A DNA stretch of 64,000 nt from Antennarius striatus (taxonomy: Eukaryota > Chordata > Actinopteri > Lophiiformes > Antennariidae), in NCBI RefSeq assembly GCF_040054535.1, contig NC_090781.1:18627760-18691759 (forward strand). The letters run 5' to 3'. Below the pieces are notes generated by a model, which saw only the letters and a list, made by a program, of their open reading frames with translations, made no database searches and was not told the origin of the DNA. Positions within the stretch are counted from its first letter, which is position 1; each line of letters opens with the position of its first letter. Below are positions 31,901 through 46,000 of this stretch, in pieces. The translations under genes and the position numbers were made by a program.

Positions 31901-34099
31901 AGTCATTTTTGTGGTTATTGGTGGGTCAATATAATTTTTAATTTTTGTTGACCTGTGGGTCAAGTAATTTTTTTTTTTTCCATTGACCGGCGGGTCAATA
32001 TATATTTTTTTTTTTTCATGACCTGCGGGTCAAATAAAAGTGCTTTTGGTTGAAAGGGGGGTCAAATAAAGTCATTTTTGTGGTTATTGGAAGGTCAATA
32101 TAATTTTTCATTTTTTTTGACCCGCGGGTCAAGAAATTTTCTTTTTCCATTGACGGGCGGGTCAATAATTTCTTTTTATTTTTCATGACCTGCGGGTCAA
32201 ATAAAAGTGCTTTTGGTTTAAAGGGGGGTCAAATAAAGTCATTTTTGTGGTTATTGGTGGGTCAATATAATTTTTACTTTTTGTTGACCCGCGGGTCAAG
32301 TAATTTTTTTTTTTCCATTGACCGGCGGGTCAATAATTTTTTATTTTTTTTCATGACCTGCGGGTCAATTAAAAGTGCTTTTGGTTGAAAGGGGGGTCAA
32401 ATAAAGTCATTTTTGTGGTTATTGGTGGGTCAGTATAATTTTTAATTTCTGTTGACCCGCGGGTCAAGTAATTTTTTTTTTTCCATTGACCGGCGGGTCA
32501 ATATATATATATTTTTTTTCATGACCTGCGGGTCAAATAAAAGTGCTTTTGGTTGAAAGGGGGGTGAAATAAAGTCATTTTTCTGGTTATTGGTGGGTCA
32601 ATATAATTTTTATTTTTTGTTGACCAGCGGGTCAAGAAATTTTCTTTTTCCATTGACGGGCGGGTCAATAATTTTTTTTAATTTTTCATGACCTGCGGGT
32701 CAAATAAAAGTGCTTTTGGTTTAAAGGGGGGTCAAATAAAGTCATTTTTGTGGTTATTGGAAAGTCAACATAATTTTTCATTTTTTTTGACCCGCGGGTC
32801 AAGTAATTTATTTTTTTCCATTGACCGGCGGGTCAATAATTTTTTTTTTTTTTTCATGACCTGCGGGTCAATTAAAAGTGCTTTTGGTTGAAAGGGGGGT
32901 CAAATAAAGTCATTTTTGTGGTTATTGGTGGGTCAGTATAATTTTATATTTCTGTTGACCCCCGGGTCAAGAAATTTTCTTTTTCCATTGACCGGCGGGT
33001 CAATAATTTATTTTATTTTTTTTTCATGACCTGCGGGTCAAATAAAAGTGCTTTTGGTTTAAAGGGGGGTCAAATAAAGTCATTTTTGTGGTTATTGGTG
33101 GGTCAATATACTTTTTAACTTTTGTTGACCCGCGGGTCAAGAAATTTTCTTTTTCCATTGACCGGCGGGTCAATAATTTATTTTTTATTTTTTTCATGAC
33201 CTGCGGGTCAAATAAAAGTGCTTTTGGTTGAAAGGGGGGTGAAATAAAGTCATTTTTGTGGTTATTGGAAGGTCAACATAATTTTTCATTTTTTTTGACC
33301 CGCGGATCAAGAAATTTTCTTTTTCCATTGACGGGCGGGTCAGTAATTTTTTTTTATTTTTCATGACCTGCGGGTCAAATAAAAGTGCTTTTGGTTGAAA
33401 GGGGGGTCAAATAAAGTCATTTTTGTGGTTATTGGTGGGTCAGTATAATTTTTAATTTCTGTTGACCCGCGGGTCAAGAAATTTTCTTTTTCCATTGACC
33501 GGCGGGTCAATAATTTTTTTTTTTTTTTTTTCATGACCTGCGGGTCAATAAAAGTGCTTTTGGTTTAAAGGGGGGTGAAATAAATTCATTTTTGTGGTTA
33601 TTGGAAGGTCAATATAATTTTTCATTTTTGTTGACCCCAGGGTCAAGAAATCTTTTTTTTCCATTGACCGGCGGGTCAGTAATTTTTTATTTTTTTTCAT
33701 GACCTGCGGGTCAAATAAAAGTGCTTTTGGTTGAAAGGGGGGTGAAATAAAGTCATTTTTGTGGTTATTGGTGGGTCAATATAATTTTTAATTTTTGTTG
33801 ACCCGCGGGTCAAGTAATTTTTTTTTCCATTGACCGGCGGGTCAATAATTTTTAATTTTTTTTTTCATGACCTGCGGGTCAAATAAAAGTGCTTTTGGTT
33901 TAAAGGGGGGTCAAATAAAGTCATTTTTGTGGTTATTGGTGGGTCAATATAATTTTTAATTTCTCTTGACCCGCGGGTCAAGAAATTTTCTTTTCCATTG
34001 ACCGGCGGGTCAATAATTTTTATTTTTTTTTTTCATGATCTGCGGGTCAATTAAAAGTGCTTTTGGTTGAAAGGGGGGTCAAATAAAGTCATTTTTGTG

Positions 34100-37000
34100 G
34101 TTATTGGTGGGTCAGTATAATTTTTAATTTCTGTTGACCCGCGGGTCAAGAAATTTTCTTTTTCCATTGACCGGCGGGTCACTAATTTTTTTTTTCATTT
34201 CATGAGCTGCGGGTCAATTAAAAGTGCTTTTGGTTGAAAGGGGGGTCAAATAAAGTCATTTTTGTGGTTATTGGTGGGTCAGTATAATTTTTAATTTCTG
34301 TTGACCCGCGGGTCAAGAAATTTTCTTTTTCCATTGACCGGCGGGTTAATAATTTTTTTTTTCATTTCATGAGCTGCGGGTCAATTAAAAGTGCTTTTGG
34401 TTGAAAGGGGGGTCAAATAAAGTCATTTTTGTGGTTATTGGTGGGTCAGTATAATTTTTAATTTCTGTTGACCCGCGGGTCAAGAAATTTTCTTTTTTCA
34501 TTGACCGGCGGGTCAATAATTATTTTTTTTTTTTCAGCACCTGCGGGTCAAATAAAAGTGCTTTTGGTTTAAAGGAGGGTCAAATAAAGTCATTTTTGTG
34601 GTTATTGGTGGGTCAATATAATTTTTAATTTTTTTTGACCCGCGGGTCAAGTCATTTTTTTTTCCATTGACCGGCGGGTCACTAATTTTTTTTTCATTTC
34701 ATGACCTGCGGGTCAATTAAAAGTGCTTTTGGTTGAAAGGGGGGTCGAATAAAAGTGCTTTTGGTTTAAAGGGGGGTCAAATAAAGTCATTTTTGTGGTT
34801 ATTGGTGGGTCAATATAATTTTTAATTTTTTTTGATCCGCGGGTCAAGTAATTTTTTTTTCCATTGACCGGCGGGTCAATAATTTTTAATTTTTTTTTCA
34901 TGATCTGCACGTCAAATAAAAGTGCTTTAGGCTGAAAGGGGGTGAAATAAATTCATTTTGGTGGTTATTAGAAGGTCAATATAGTTTTTCATTTTTGTTG
35001 ACCCCCGGGTCAAGAAATCAGTTTTTTCCATTGACCGGCGGGTCAATAATTTTTTTTTTTTGTCATGACCTGCGGGTCAAATAAAAGTGCTTTTTGTTGA
35101 AAGGGGGGTCAAATAAAGTCATTTTTGTGGTTATTGGAATTTCAATAAAATTTTTATTTTTTGTTGACCCGCGGGTCAAGAAATTTTTTTTTCAATTGAC
35201 CGGCGGGTCACTAATTTTTTTTTTCATTTCATGACCTGCGGGTCAATTAAAAGTGCTTTTGGTTGAAAGGGGGGTCAAATAAAGTCATTTTTGTGGTTAT
35301 TGGTGGGTCAGTGTAATTTTTAATTTCTGTTGACCCGCGGGTCAAGAAATTTTCTTTTTCCATTGACCGGCGGGTCAATAATTTATTTTTTTGTTTTTCA
35401 TGACCTGCGGGTCAATAAAAGTGCTTTTGGTTTAAAGGGGGGTGAAATAAATTCATTTTTGTGGTTATTGGAAGGTCAATATAATTTTTCATTTTTGTTG
35501 ACCCCAGGGTCAAGAAATCTTTTTTTTCCATTGACCGGCGGGTCAGTAATTTTTTATTTTTTTTCATGACCTGCGGGTCAAATAAAAGTGCTTTTGGTTG
35601 AAAGGGGGGTGAAATAAAGTCATTTTTGTGGTTATTGGTGGGTCAATATAATTTTTAATTTTTGTTGACCCGCGGGTCAAGTAATTTTTTTTTCCATTGA
35701 CCGGCGGGTCAATAATTTTTAATTTTTTTTTTCATGACCTGCGGGTCAAATAAAAGTGCTTTTGGTTTAAAGGGGGGTCAAATAAAGTCATTTTTGTGGT
35801 TATTGGTGGGTCAATATAATTTTTAATTTCTCTTGACCCGCGGGTCAAGAAATTTTCTTTTTCCATTGACCGGCAGGTCAATAATTTTTTTTAATTTTTC
35901 ATGACCTGCGGGTCAAATAAAAGTGCTTTTGGTTTAAAGGGGGGTCAAATAAAGTCATTTTTGTGGTTATTGGAAGGTCAATATAATTTTTCATTTTTGT
36001 AGACCCACGGGTCAAAAAATCGTTTTTTTCCATTGACCGGGCGGGTCAATAATTTTTAATTTTTTTTTCATGATCTGCACGTCAAATAAAAGTGCTTTTG
36101 GCTGAAAGGGGGCGAAATAAATTCATTTTGGTGGTTATTGGAAGGTCAATATAGTTTTTCATTTTTGTTGACCCCCGGGTCAAGAAATCATTTTTTTCCA
36201 TTGACCGGCGGGTCACTAATTTTTTTTTTCATTTCATGAGCTGCGGGTCAATTAAAAGTGCTTTTGGTTGAAAGGGGGGTCAAATAAAGTCATTTTTGTG
36301 GTTATTGGTGGGTCAGTATAATTTTTAATTTCTGTTGACCCGCGGGTCACGAAATTTTCTTTTTCCATTGACCGGCGGGTCACTAATTTTTTTTTTCATT
36401 TCATGAGCTGCGGGTCAATTAAAAGTGCTTTTGGTTGAAAGGGGGGTCAAATAAAGTCATTTTTGTGGTTATTGGTGGGTCAGTATAATTTTTAATTTCT
36501 GTTGACCCGCGGGTCAAGAAATTTTCTTTTTCCATTGACCGGCGGGTTAATAATTTTTTTTTTCATTTCATGAGCTGCGGGTCAATTAAAAGTGCTTTTG
36601 GTTGAAAGGGGGGTCAAATAAAGTCATTTTTGTGGTTATTGGTGGGTCAGTATAATTTTTAATTTCTGTTGACCCGCGGGTCAAGAAATTTTCTTTTTCC
36701 ATTGACCGGCGGGTCAATAATTTTTTTTTTTTTTTCAGCACCTGCGGGTCAAATAAAAGTGCTTTTGGTTTAAAGGAGGGTCAAATAAAGTCATTTTTGT
36801 GGTTATTGGTGGGTCAATATAATTTTTAATTTTTTTTGACCCGCGGGTCAAGTAATTTTTTTTTCCATTGACCGGCGGGTCAATAATTTTTAATTTTTTT
36901 TTCATGATCTGCACGTCAAATAAAAGTGCTTTAGGCTGAAAGGGGGTGAAATAAATTCATTTTGGTGGTTATTGGAAGGTCAATATAGTTTTTCATTTTT

Positions 37001-40000
37001 GTTGACCCCCGGGTCAAGAAATCAGTTTTTTCCATTGACCGGCGGGTCAATAATTTTTTTTTTTTTGTCATGACCTGCGGGTCAAATAAAAGTGCTTTTT
37101 GTTGAAAGGGGGGTCAAATAAAGTCATTTTTGTGGTTATTGGAATTTCAATAAAATTTTTATTTTTTGTTGACCCGCGGGTCAAGAAATTTTTTTTTCAA
37201 TTGACCGGCGGGTCAATAATTTTTTTTTTCATTTCATGACCTGCGGGTCAATTAAAAGTGCTTTTGGTTGAAAGGGGGGTCAAATAAAGTCATTTTTGTG
37301 GTTATTGGTGGGTCAGTATAATTTTTAATTTCTGTTGACCCGCGGGTCAAGAAATTTTCTTTTTCCATTGACCGGCGGGTCAATAATTTTTTTTTTTTTT
37401 TTTTCATGACCTGCGGGTCAAATAAAAGTGCTTTTGGTTTAAAGGGGGGTCAAATAAAGTCATTTTTGTGGTTATTGGTGGGTCAATATAATTTTTAATT
37501 TCTCTTGACCCGCAGGTCAAGAAATTTTCTTTTTCCATTGACCGGCGGGTCAATAATTTTTTTTAATTTTTCATGACCTGCGGGTCAAATAAAAGTGCTT
37601 TTGGTTTAAAGGGGGGTCAAATAAAGTAATTTTTGTGGTTATTGGAAGGTCAATATAATTTTTCATTTTTGTAGACCCACGGTTCAAAAAATCGTTTTTT
37701 TCCATTGAACGGCGGGTCAGTAATTTTTTTTTATTTTTCATGACCTGCGGGTCAAATAAAAGTGCTTTTGGTTGAAAGGGGGGTCAAATAAAGTCATTTT
37801 TGTGGTTATTGGTGGGTCAATATAATTTTTATTTTTTGTTGACCCGCGGGTCAAGTAATTTTTTTTTCCATTGACCGGCGGGTCAATAATTTTTAATTTT
37901 TTTTTCATGATCTGCACGTCAAATAAAAGTGCTTTTGGCTGAAAGGGGGTGAAATAAATTCATTTTGGTGGTTATTGGAAGGTCAATATAGTTTTTCATT
38001 TTTGTTGACCCCCGGGTCAAGAAATCATTTTTTTCCATTGACCGGCGGGTCACTAATTTTTTTTTCATTTCATGACCTGCGGGTCAATTAAAAGTGCTTT
38101 TGGTTGAAAGGGGGGTCGAATAAAAGTGCTTTTGGTTTAAAGGGGGGTCAAATAAAGTCATTTTTGTGGTTATTGGTGGGTCAATATAATTTTTAATTTT
38201 TTTTGACCCGCGGGTCAAGTAATTTTTTTTTCCATTGACCGGCGGGTCAATAATTTTTAATTTTTTTTTCATGATCTGCACGTCAAATAAAAGTGCTTTA
38301 GGCTGAAAGGGGGTGAAATAAATTCATTTTGGTGGTTATTAGAAGGTCAATATAGTTTTTCATTTTTGTTGACCCGCGGGTCAAGAAATTTTTTTTTCAA
38401 TTGACCGGCGGGTCACTAATTTTTTTTTTCATTTCATGACCTGCGGGTCAATTAAAAGTGCTTTTGGTTGAAAGGGGGGTCAAATAAAGTCATTTTTGTG
38501 GTTATTGGTGGGTCAGTGTAATTTTTAATTTCTGTTGACCCGCGGGTCAAGAAATTTTCTTTTTCCATTGACCGGCGGGTCAATAATTTATTTTTTTGTT
38601 TTTCATGACCTGCGGGTCAATAAAAGTGCTTTTGGTTTAAAGGGGGGTGAAATAAATTCATTTTTGTGGTTATTGGAAGGTCAATATAATTTTTCATTTT
38701 TGTTGACCCCAGGGTCAAGAAATCTTTTTTTTCCATTGACCGGCGGGTCAGTAATTTTTTATTTTTTTTCATGACCTGCGGGTCAAATAAAAGTGCTTTT
38801 GGTTGAAAGGGGGGTGAAATAAAGTCATTTTTGTGGTTATTGGTGGGTCAATATAATTTTTAATTTTTGTTGACCCGCGGGTCAAGTAATTTTTTTTTCC
38901 ATTGACCGGCGGGTCAATAATTTTTAATTTTTTTTTTCATGACCTGCGGGTCAAATAAAAGTGCTTTTGGTTTAAAGGGGGGTCAAATAAAGTCATTTTT
39001 GTGGTTATTGGTGGGTCAATATAATTTTTAATTTCTCTTGACCCGCGGGTCAAGAAATTTTCTTTTTCCATTGACCGGCAGGTCAATAATTTTTTTTAAT
39101 TTTTCATGACCTGCGGGTCAAATAAAAGTGCTTTTGGTTTAAAGGGGGGTCAAATAAAGTCATTTTTGTGGTTATTGGAAGGTCAATATAATTTTTCATT
39201 TTTGTAGACCCACGGGTCAAAAAATCGTTTTTTTCCATTGACCGGGCGGGTCAATAATTTTTAATTTTTTTTTCATGATCTGCACGTCAAATAAAAGTGC
39301 TTTTGGCTGAAAGGGGGCGAAATAAATTCATTTTGGTGGTTATTGGAAGGTCAATATAGTTTTTCATTTTTGTTGACCCCCGGGTCAAGAAATCATTTTT
39401 TTCCATTGACCGGCGGGTCACTAATTTTTTTTTTCATTTCATGAGCTGCGGGTCAATTAAAAGTGCTTTTGGTTGAAAGGGGGGTCAAATAAAGTCATTT
39501 TTGTGGTTATTGGTGGGTCAGTATAATTTTTAATTTCTGTTGACCCGCGGGTCACGAAATTTTCTTTTTCCATTGACCGGCGGGTCACTAATTTTTTTTT
39601 TCATTTCATGAGCTGCGGGTCAATTAAAAGTGCTTTTGGTTGAAAGGGGGGTCAAATAAAGTCATTTTTGTGGTTATTGGTGGGTCAGTATAATTTTTAA
39701 TTTCTGTTGACCCGCGGGTCAAGAAATTTTCTTTTTCCATTGACCGGCGGGTTAATAATTTTTTTTTTCATTTCATGAGCTGCGGGTCAATTAAAAGTGC
39801 TTTTGGTTGAAAGGGGGGTCAAATAAAGTCATTTTTGTGGTTATTGGTGGGTCAGTATAATTTTTAATTTCTGTTGACCCGCGGGTCAAGAAATTTTCTT
39901 TTTCCATTGACCGGCGGGTCAATAATTTTTTTTTTTTTTTCAGCACCTGCGGGTCAAATAAAAGTGCTTTTGGTTTAAAGGAGGGTCAAATAAAGTCATT

Positions 40001-43000
40001 TTTGTGGTTATTGGTGGGTCAATATAATTTTTAATTTTTTTTGACCCGCGGGTCAAGTAATTTTTTTTTCCATTGACCGGCGGGTCAATAATTTTTAATT
40101 TTTTTTTCATGATCTGCACGTCAAATAAAAGTGCTTTAGGCTGAAAGGGGGTGAAATAAATTCATTTTGGTGGTTATTGGAAGGTCAATATAGTTTTTCA
40201 TTTTTGTTGACCCCCGGGTCAAGAAATCAGTTTTTTCCATTGACCGGCGGGTCAATAATTTTTTTTTTTTTGTCATGACCTGCGGGTCAAATAAAAGTGC
40301 TTTTTGTTGAAAGGGGGGTCAAATAAAGTCATTTTTGTGGTTATTGGAATTTCAATAAAATTTTTATTTTTTGTTGACCCGCGGGTCAAGAAATTTTTTT
40401 TTCAATTGACCGGCGGGTCAATAATTTTTTTTTTCATTTCATGACCTGCGGGTCAATTAAAAGTGCTTTTGGTTGAAAGGGGGGTCAAATAAAGTCATTT
40501 TTGTGGTTATTGGTGGGTCAGTATAATTTTTAATTTCTGTTGACCCGCGGGTCAAGAAATTTTCTTTTTCCATTGACCGGCGGGTCAATAATTTTTTTTT
40601 TTTTTTTTTCATGACCTGCGGGTCAAATAAAAGTGCTTTTGGTTTAAAGGGGGGTCAAATAAAGTCATTTTTGTGGTTATTGGTGGGTCAATATAATTTT
40701 TAATTTCTCTTGACCCGCAGGTCAAGAAATTTTCTTTTTCCATTGACCGGCGGGTCAATAATTTTTTTTAATTTTTCATGACCTGCGGGTCAAATAAAAG
40801 TGCTTTTGGTTTAAAGGGGGGTCAAATAAAGTAATTTTTGTGGTTATTGGAAGGTCAATATAATTTTTCATTTTTGTAGACCCACGGTTCAAAAAATCGT
40901 TTTTTTCCATTGAACGGCGGGTCAGTAATTTTTTTTTATTTTTCATGACCTGCGGGTCAAATAAAAGTGCTTTTGGTTGAAAGGGGGGTCAAATAAAGTC
41001 ATTTTTGTGGTTATTGGTGGGTCAATATAATTTTTATTTTTTGTTGACCCGCGGGTCAAGTAATTTTTTTTTCCATTGACCGGCGGGTCAATAATTTTTA
41101 ATTTTTTTTTCATGATCTGCACGTCAAATAAAAGTGCTTTTGGCTGAAAGGGGGTGAAATAAATTCATTTTGGTGGTTATTGGAAGGTCAATATAGTTTT
41201 TCATTTTTGTTGACCCCCGGGTCAAGAAATCATTTTTTTCCATTGACCGGCGGGTCACTAATTTTTTTTTCATTTCATGACCTGCGGGTCAATTAAAAGT
41301 GCTTTTGGTTGAAAGGGGGGTCGAATAAAAGTGCTTTTGGTTTAAAGGGGGGTCAAATAAAGTCATTTTTGTGGTTATTGGTGGGTCAATATAATTTTTA
41401 ATTTTTTTTGACCCGCGGGTCAAGTAATTTTTTTTTCCATTGACCGGCGGGTCAATAATTTTTAATTTTTTTTTCATGATCTGCACGTCAAATAAAAGTG
41501 CTTTAGGCTGAAAGGGGGTGAAATAAATTCATTTTGGTGGTTATTAGAAGGTCAATATAGTTTTTCATTTTTGTTGACCCGCGGGTCAAGAAATTTTTTT
41601 TTCAATTGACCGGCGGGTCACTAATTTTTTTTTTCATTTCATGACCTGCGGGTCAATTAAAAGTGCTTTTGGTTGAAAGGGGGGTCAAATAAAGTCATTT
41701 TTGTGGTTATTGGTGGGTCAGTGTAATTTTTAATTTCTGTTGACCCGCGGGTCAAGAAATTTTCTTTTTCCATTGACCGGCGGGTCAATAATTTATTTAT
41801 TTTTTTTTCATGACCTGCGGGTCAATAAAAGTGCTTTTGGTTTAAAGGGGGGTGAAATAAATTCATTTTTGTGGTTATTGGAAGGTCAATATAATTTTTC
41901 ATTTTTGTTGACCCCAGGGTCAAGAAATCTTTTTTTTCCATTGACCGGCGGGTCAGTAATTTTTTATTTTTTTTCATGACCTGCGGGTCAAATAAAAGTG
42001 CTTTTGGTTGAAAGGGGGGTGAAATAAAGTCATTTTTGTGGTTATTGGTGGGTCAATATAATTTTTAATTTTTGTTGACCCGCGGGTCAAGTAATTTTTT
42101 TTTCCATTGACCGGCGGGTCAATAATTTTTAATTTTTTTTTTCATGACCTGCGGGTCAAATAAAAGTGCTTTTGGTTTAAAGGGGGGTCAAATAAAGTCA
42201 TTTTTGTGGTTATTGGTGGGTCAATATAATTTTTAATTTCTCTTGACCCGCGGGTCAAGAAATTTTCTTTTTCCATTGACCGGGCGGGTCAATAATTTTT
42301 AATTTTTTTTTCATGATCTGCACGTCAAATAAAAGTGCTTTTGGCTGAAAGGGGGCGAAATAAATTCATTTTGGTGGTTATTGGAAGGTCAATATAGTTT
42401 TTCATTTTTGTTGACCCCCGGGTCAAGAAATCATTTTTTTCCATTGACCGGCGGGTCACTAATTTTTTTTTTCATTTCATGAGCTGCGGGTCAATTAAAA
42501 GTGCTTTTGGTTGAAAGGGGGGTCAAATAAAGTCATTTTTGTGGTTATTGGTGGGTCAGTATAATTTTTAATTTCTGTTGACCCGCGGGTCAAGAAATTT
42601 TCTTTTTCCATTGACCGGCGGGTCACTAATTTTTTTTTTCATTTCATGAGCTGCGGGTCAATTAAAAGTGCTTTTGGTTGAAAGGGGGGTCAAATAAAGT
42701 CATTTTTGTGGTTATTGGTGGGTCAGTATAATTTTTAATTTCTGTTGACCCGCGGGTCAAGAAATTTTCTTTTTCCATTGACCGGCGGGTTAATAATTTT
42801 TTTTTTCATTTCATGAGCTGCGGGTCAATTAAAAGTGCTTTTGGTTGAAAGGGGGGTCAAATAAAGTCATTTTTGTGGTTATTGGTGGGCCAGTATAATT
42901 TTTAATTTCTGTTGACCCGCGGGTCAAGAAATTTTCTTTTTCCATTGACCGGCGGGTCAATAATTTTTTTTTTTTTTCAGCACCTGCGGGTCAAATAAAA

Positions 43001-46000
43001 GTGCTTTTGGTTTAAAGGAGGGTCAAATAAAGTCATTTTTGTGGTTATTGGTGGGTCAATATAATTTTTAATTTTTTTTGACCCGCGGGTCAAGTAATTT
43101 TTTTTTCCATTGACCGGCGGGTCAATAATTTTTAATTTTTTTTTCATGATCTGCACGTCAAATAAAAGTGCTTTAGGCTGAAAGGGGGTGAAATAAATTC
43201 ATTTTGGTGGTTATTAGAAGGTCAATATAGTTTTTCATTTTTGTTGACCCCCGGGTCAAGAAATCAGTTTTTTCCATTGACCGGCGGGTCAATAATTTTT
43301 TTTTTTTTGTCATGACCTGCGGGTCAAATAAAAGTGCTTTTTGTTGAAAGGGGGGTCAAATAAAGTCATTTTTGTGGTTATTGGAATTTCAATAAAATTT
43401 TTATTTTTTGTTGACCCGCGGGTCAAGAAATTTTTTTTTCAATTGACCGGCGGGTCACTAATTTTTTTTTTCATTTCATGACCTGCGGGTCAATTAAAAG
43501 TGCTTTTGGTTGAAAGGGGGGTCAAATAAAGTCATTTTTGTGGTTATTGGTGGGTCAGTGTAATTTTTAATTTCTGTTGACCCGCGGGTCAAGAAATTTT
43601 CTTTTTCCATTGACCGGCGGGTCAATAATTTTTTTTTTTTTCAGCACCTGCGGGTCAAATAAAAGTGCTTTTGGTTTAAAGGAGGGTCAAATAAAGTCAT
43701 TTTTGTGGTTATTGGTGGGTCAATATAATTTTTAATTTTTTTTGACCCGCGGGTCAAGTAATTTTTTTTTCCATTGACCGGCGGGTCACTAATTTTTTTT
43801 TCATTTCATGACCTGCGGGTCAATTAAAAGTGCTTTTGGTTGAAAGGGGGGTCGAATAAAAGTGCTTTTGGTTTAAAGGGGGGTCAAATAAAGTCATTTT
43901 TGTGGTTATTGGTGGGTCAATATAATTTTTAATTTTTTTTGACCCGCGGGTCAAGTAATTTTTTTTTCCATTGACTGGCGGGTCAATAATTTTTAATTTT
44001 TTTTTCATGATCTGCACGTCAAATAAAAGTGCTTTAGGCTGAAAGGGGGTGAAATAAATTCATTTTTGTGGTTATTGGAAGGTCAATATAGTTTTTCATT
44101 TTTGTAGACCCCCGGGTCAAGAAATCAGTTTTTTCCATTGACCGGCGGGTCAATAATTTTTTTTTTTTTGTCATGACCTGCGGGTCAAATAAAAGTGCTT
44201 TTTGTTGAAAGGGGGGTCAAATAAAGTCATTTTTGTGGTTATTGGAATTTCAATAAAATTTTTATTTTTTGTTGACCCGCGGGTCAAGGAATTTTTTTTT
44301 CAATTGACCGGCGGGTCACTAATTTTTTTTTTCATTTCATGACCTGCGGGTCAATTAAAAGTGCTTTTGGTTGAAAGGGGGGTCAAATAAAGTCATTTTT
44401 GTGGTTATTGGTGGGTCAGTATAATTTTTAATTTCTGTTGACCCGCGGGTCAAGAAATTTTCTTTTTCCATTGACCGGCGGGTCAATAATTTATTTATTT
44501 ATTTTTTCATGACCTGCGGGTCAAATAAAAGTGCTTTTGGTTTAAAGGGGGGTCAAATAAAGTCATTTTTGTGGTTATTGGTGGGTCAATATAATTTTTA
44601 ATTTCTCTTGACCCGCAGGTCAAGAAATTTTCTTTTTCCATTGACCGGCGGGTCAATAATTTTTTTTAATTTTTCATGACCTGCGGGTCAAATAAAAGTG
44701 CTTTTGGTTTAAAGGGGGGTCAAATAAAGTAATTTTTGTGGTTATTGGAAGGTCAATATAATTTTTCATTTTTGTAGACCCACGGTTCAAAAAATCGTTT
44801 TTTTCCATTGAACGGCGGGTCAGTAATTTTTTTTTATTTTTCATGACCTGCGGGTCAAATAAAAGTGCTTTTGGTTGAAAGGGGGGTCAAATAAAGTCAT
44901 TTTTGTGGTTATTGGTGGGTCAATATAATTTTTATTTTTTGTTGACCCGCGGGTCAAGTAATTTTTTTTTCCATTGACCGGCGGGTCAATAATTTTTAAT
45001 TTTTTTTTCATGATCTGCACGTCAAATAAAAGTGCTTTTGGCTGAAAGGGGGTGAAATAAATTCATTTTGGTGGTTATTGGAAGGTCAATATAGTTTTTC
45101 ATTTTTGTTGACCCCCGGGTCAAGAAATCATTTTTTTCCATTGACCGGCGGGTCACTAATTTTTTTTTTCATTTCATGAGCTGCGGGTCAATTAAAAGTG
45201 CTTTTGGTTGAAAGGGGGGTCAAATAAAGTCATTTTTGTGGTTATTGGTGGGTCAGTATAATTTTTAATTTCTGTTGACCCGCGGGTCAAGAAATTTTCT
45301 TTTTCCATTGACCGGCGGGTCACTAATTTTTTTTTTCATTTCATGAGCTGCGGGTCAATTAAAAGTGCTTTTGGTTGAAAGGGGGGTCAAATAAAGTCAT
45401 TTTTGTGGTTATTGGTGGGTCAGTATAATTTTTAATTTCTGTTGACCCGCGGGTCAAGAAATTTTCTTTTTCCATTGACCGGCGGGTTAATAATTTTTTT
45501 TTTCATTTCATGAGCTGCGGGTCAATTAAAAGTGCTTTTGGTTGAAAGGGGGGTCAAATAAAGTCATTTTTGTGGTTATTGGTGGGTCAGTATAATTTTT
45601 AATTTCTGTTGACCCGCGGGTCAAGAAATTTTCTTTTTCCATTGACCGTCGGGTCAATAATTTTTTTTTTTTTTTCAGCACCTGCGGGTCAAATAAAAGT
45701 GCTTTTGGTTTAAAGGAGGGTCAAATAAAGTCATTTTTGTGGTTATTGGTGGGTCAATATAATTTTTAATTTTTTTTGACCCGCGGGTCAAGTAATTTTT
45801 TTTTCCATTGACCGGCGGGTCACTAATTTTTTTTTCATTTCATGACCTGCGGGTCAATTAAAAGTGCTTTTGGTTGAAAGGGGGGTCGAATAAAAGTGCT
45901 TTTGGTTTAAAGGGGGGTCAAATAAAGTCATTTTTGTGGTTATTGGTGGGTCAATATAATTTTTAATTTTTTTTGACCCGCGGGTCAAGTAATTTTTTTT
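34100..46000. repeat. Higher-order repeat block 1 (about 3.2-kb period)
   Basis: Ordered series of variant monomers recur at a 3,205-bp offset: identical stretches begin at 35330, 38535 and 41740, and at 38084 and 41289. Triple runs of the CATTTCATGAGCTGCGGG variant occur near 36.2, 39.4, 42.5 and 45.2 kb. Copies differ by loss or gain of whole monomers (offsets 3,371, 2,531 and about 3,040). Confidence 0.9.
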
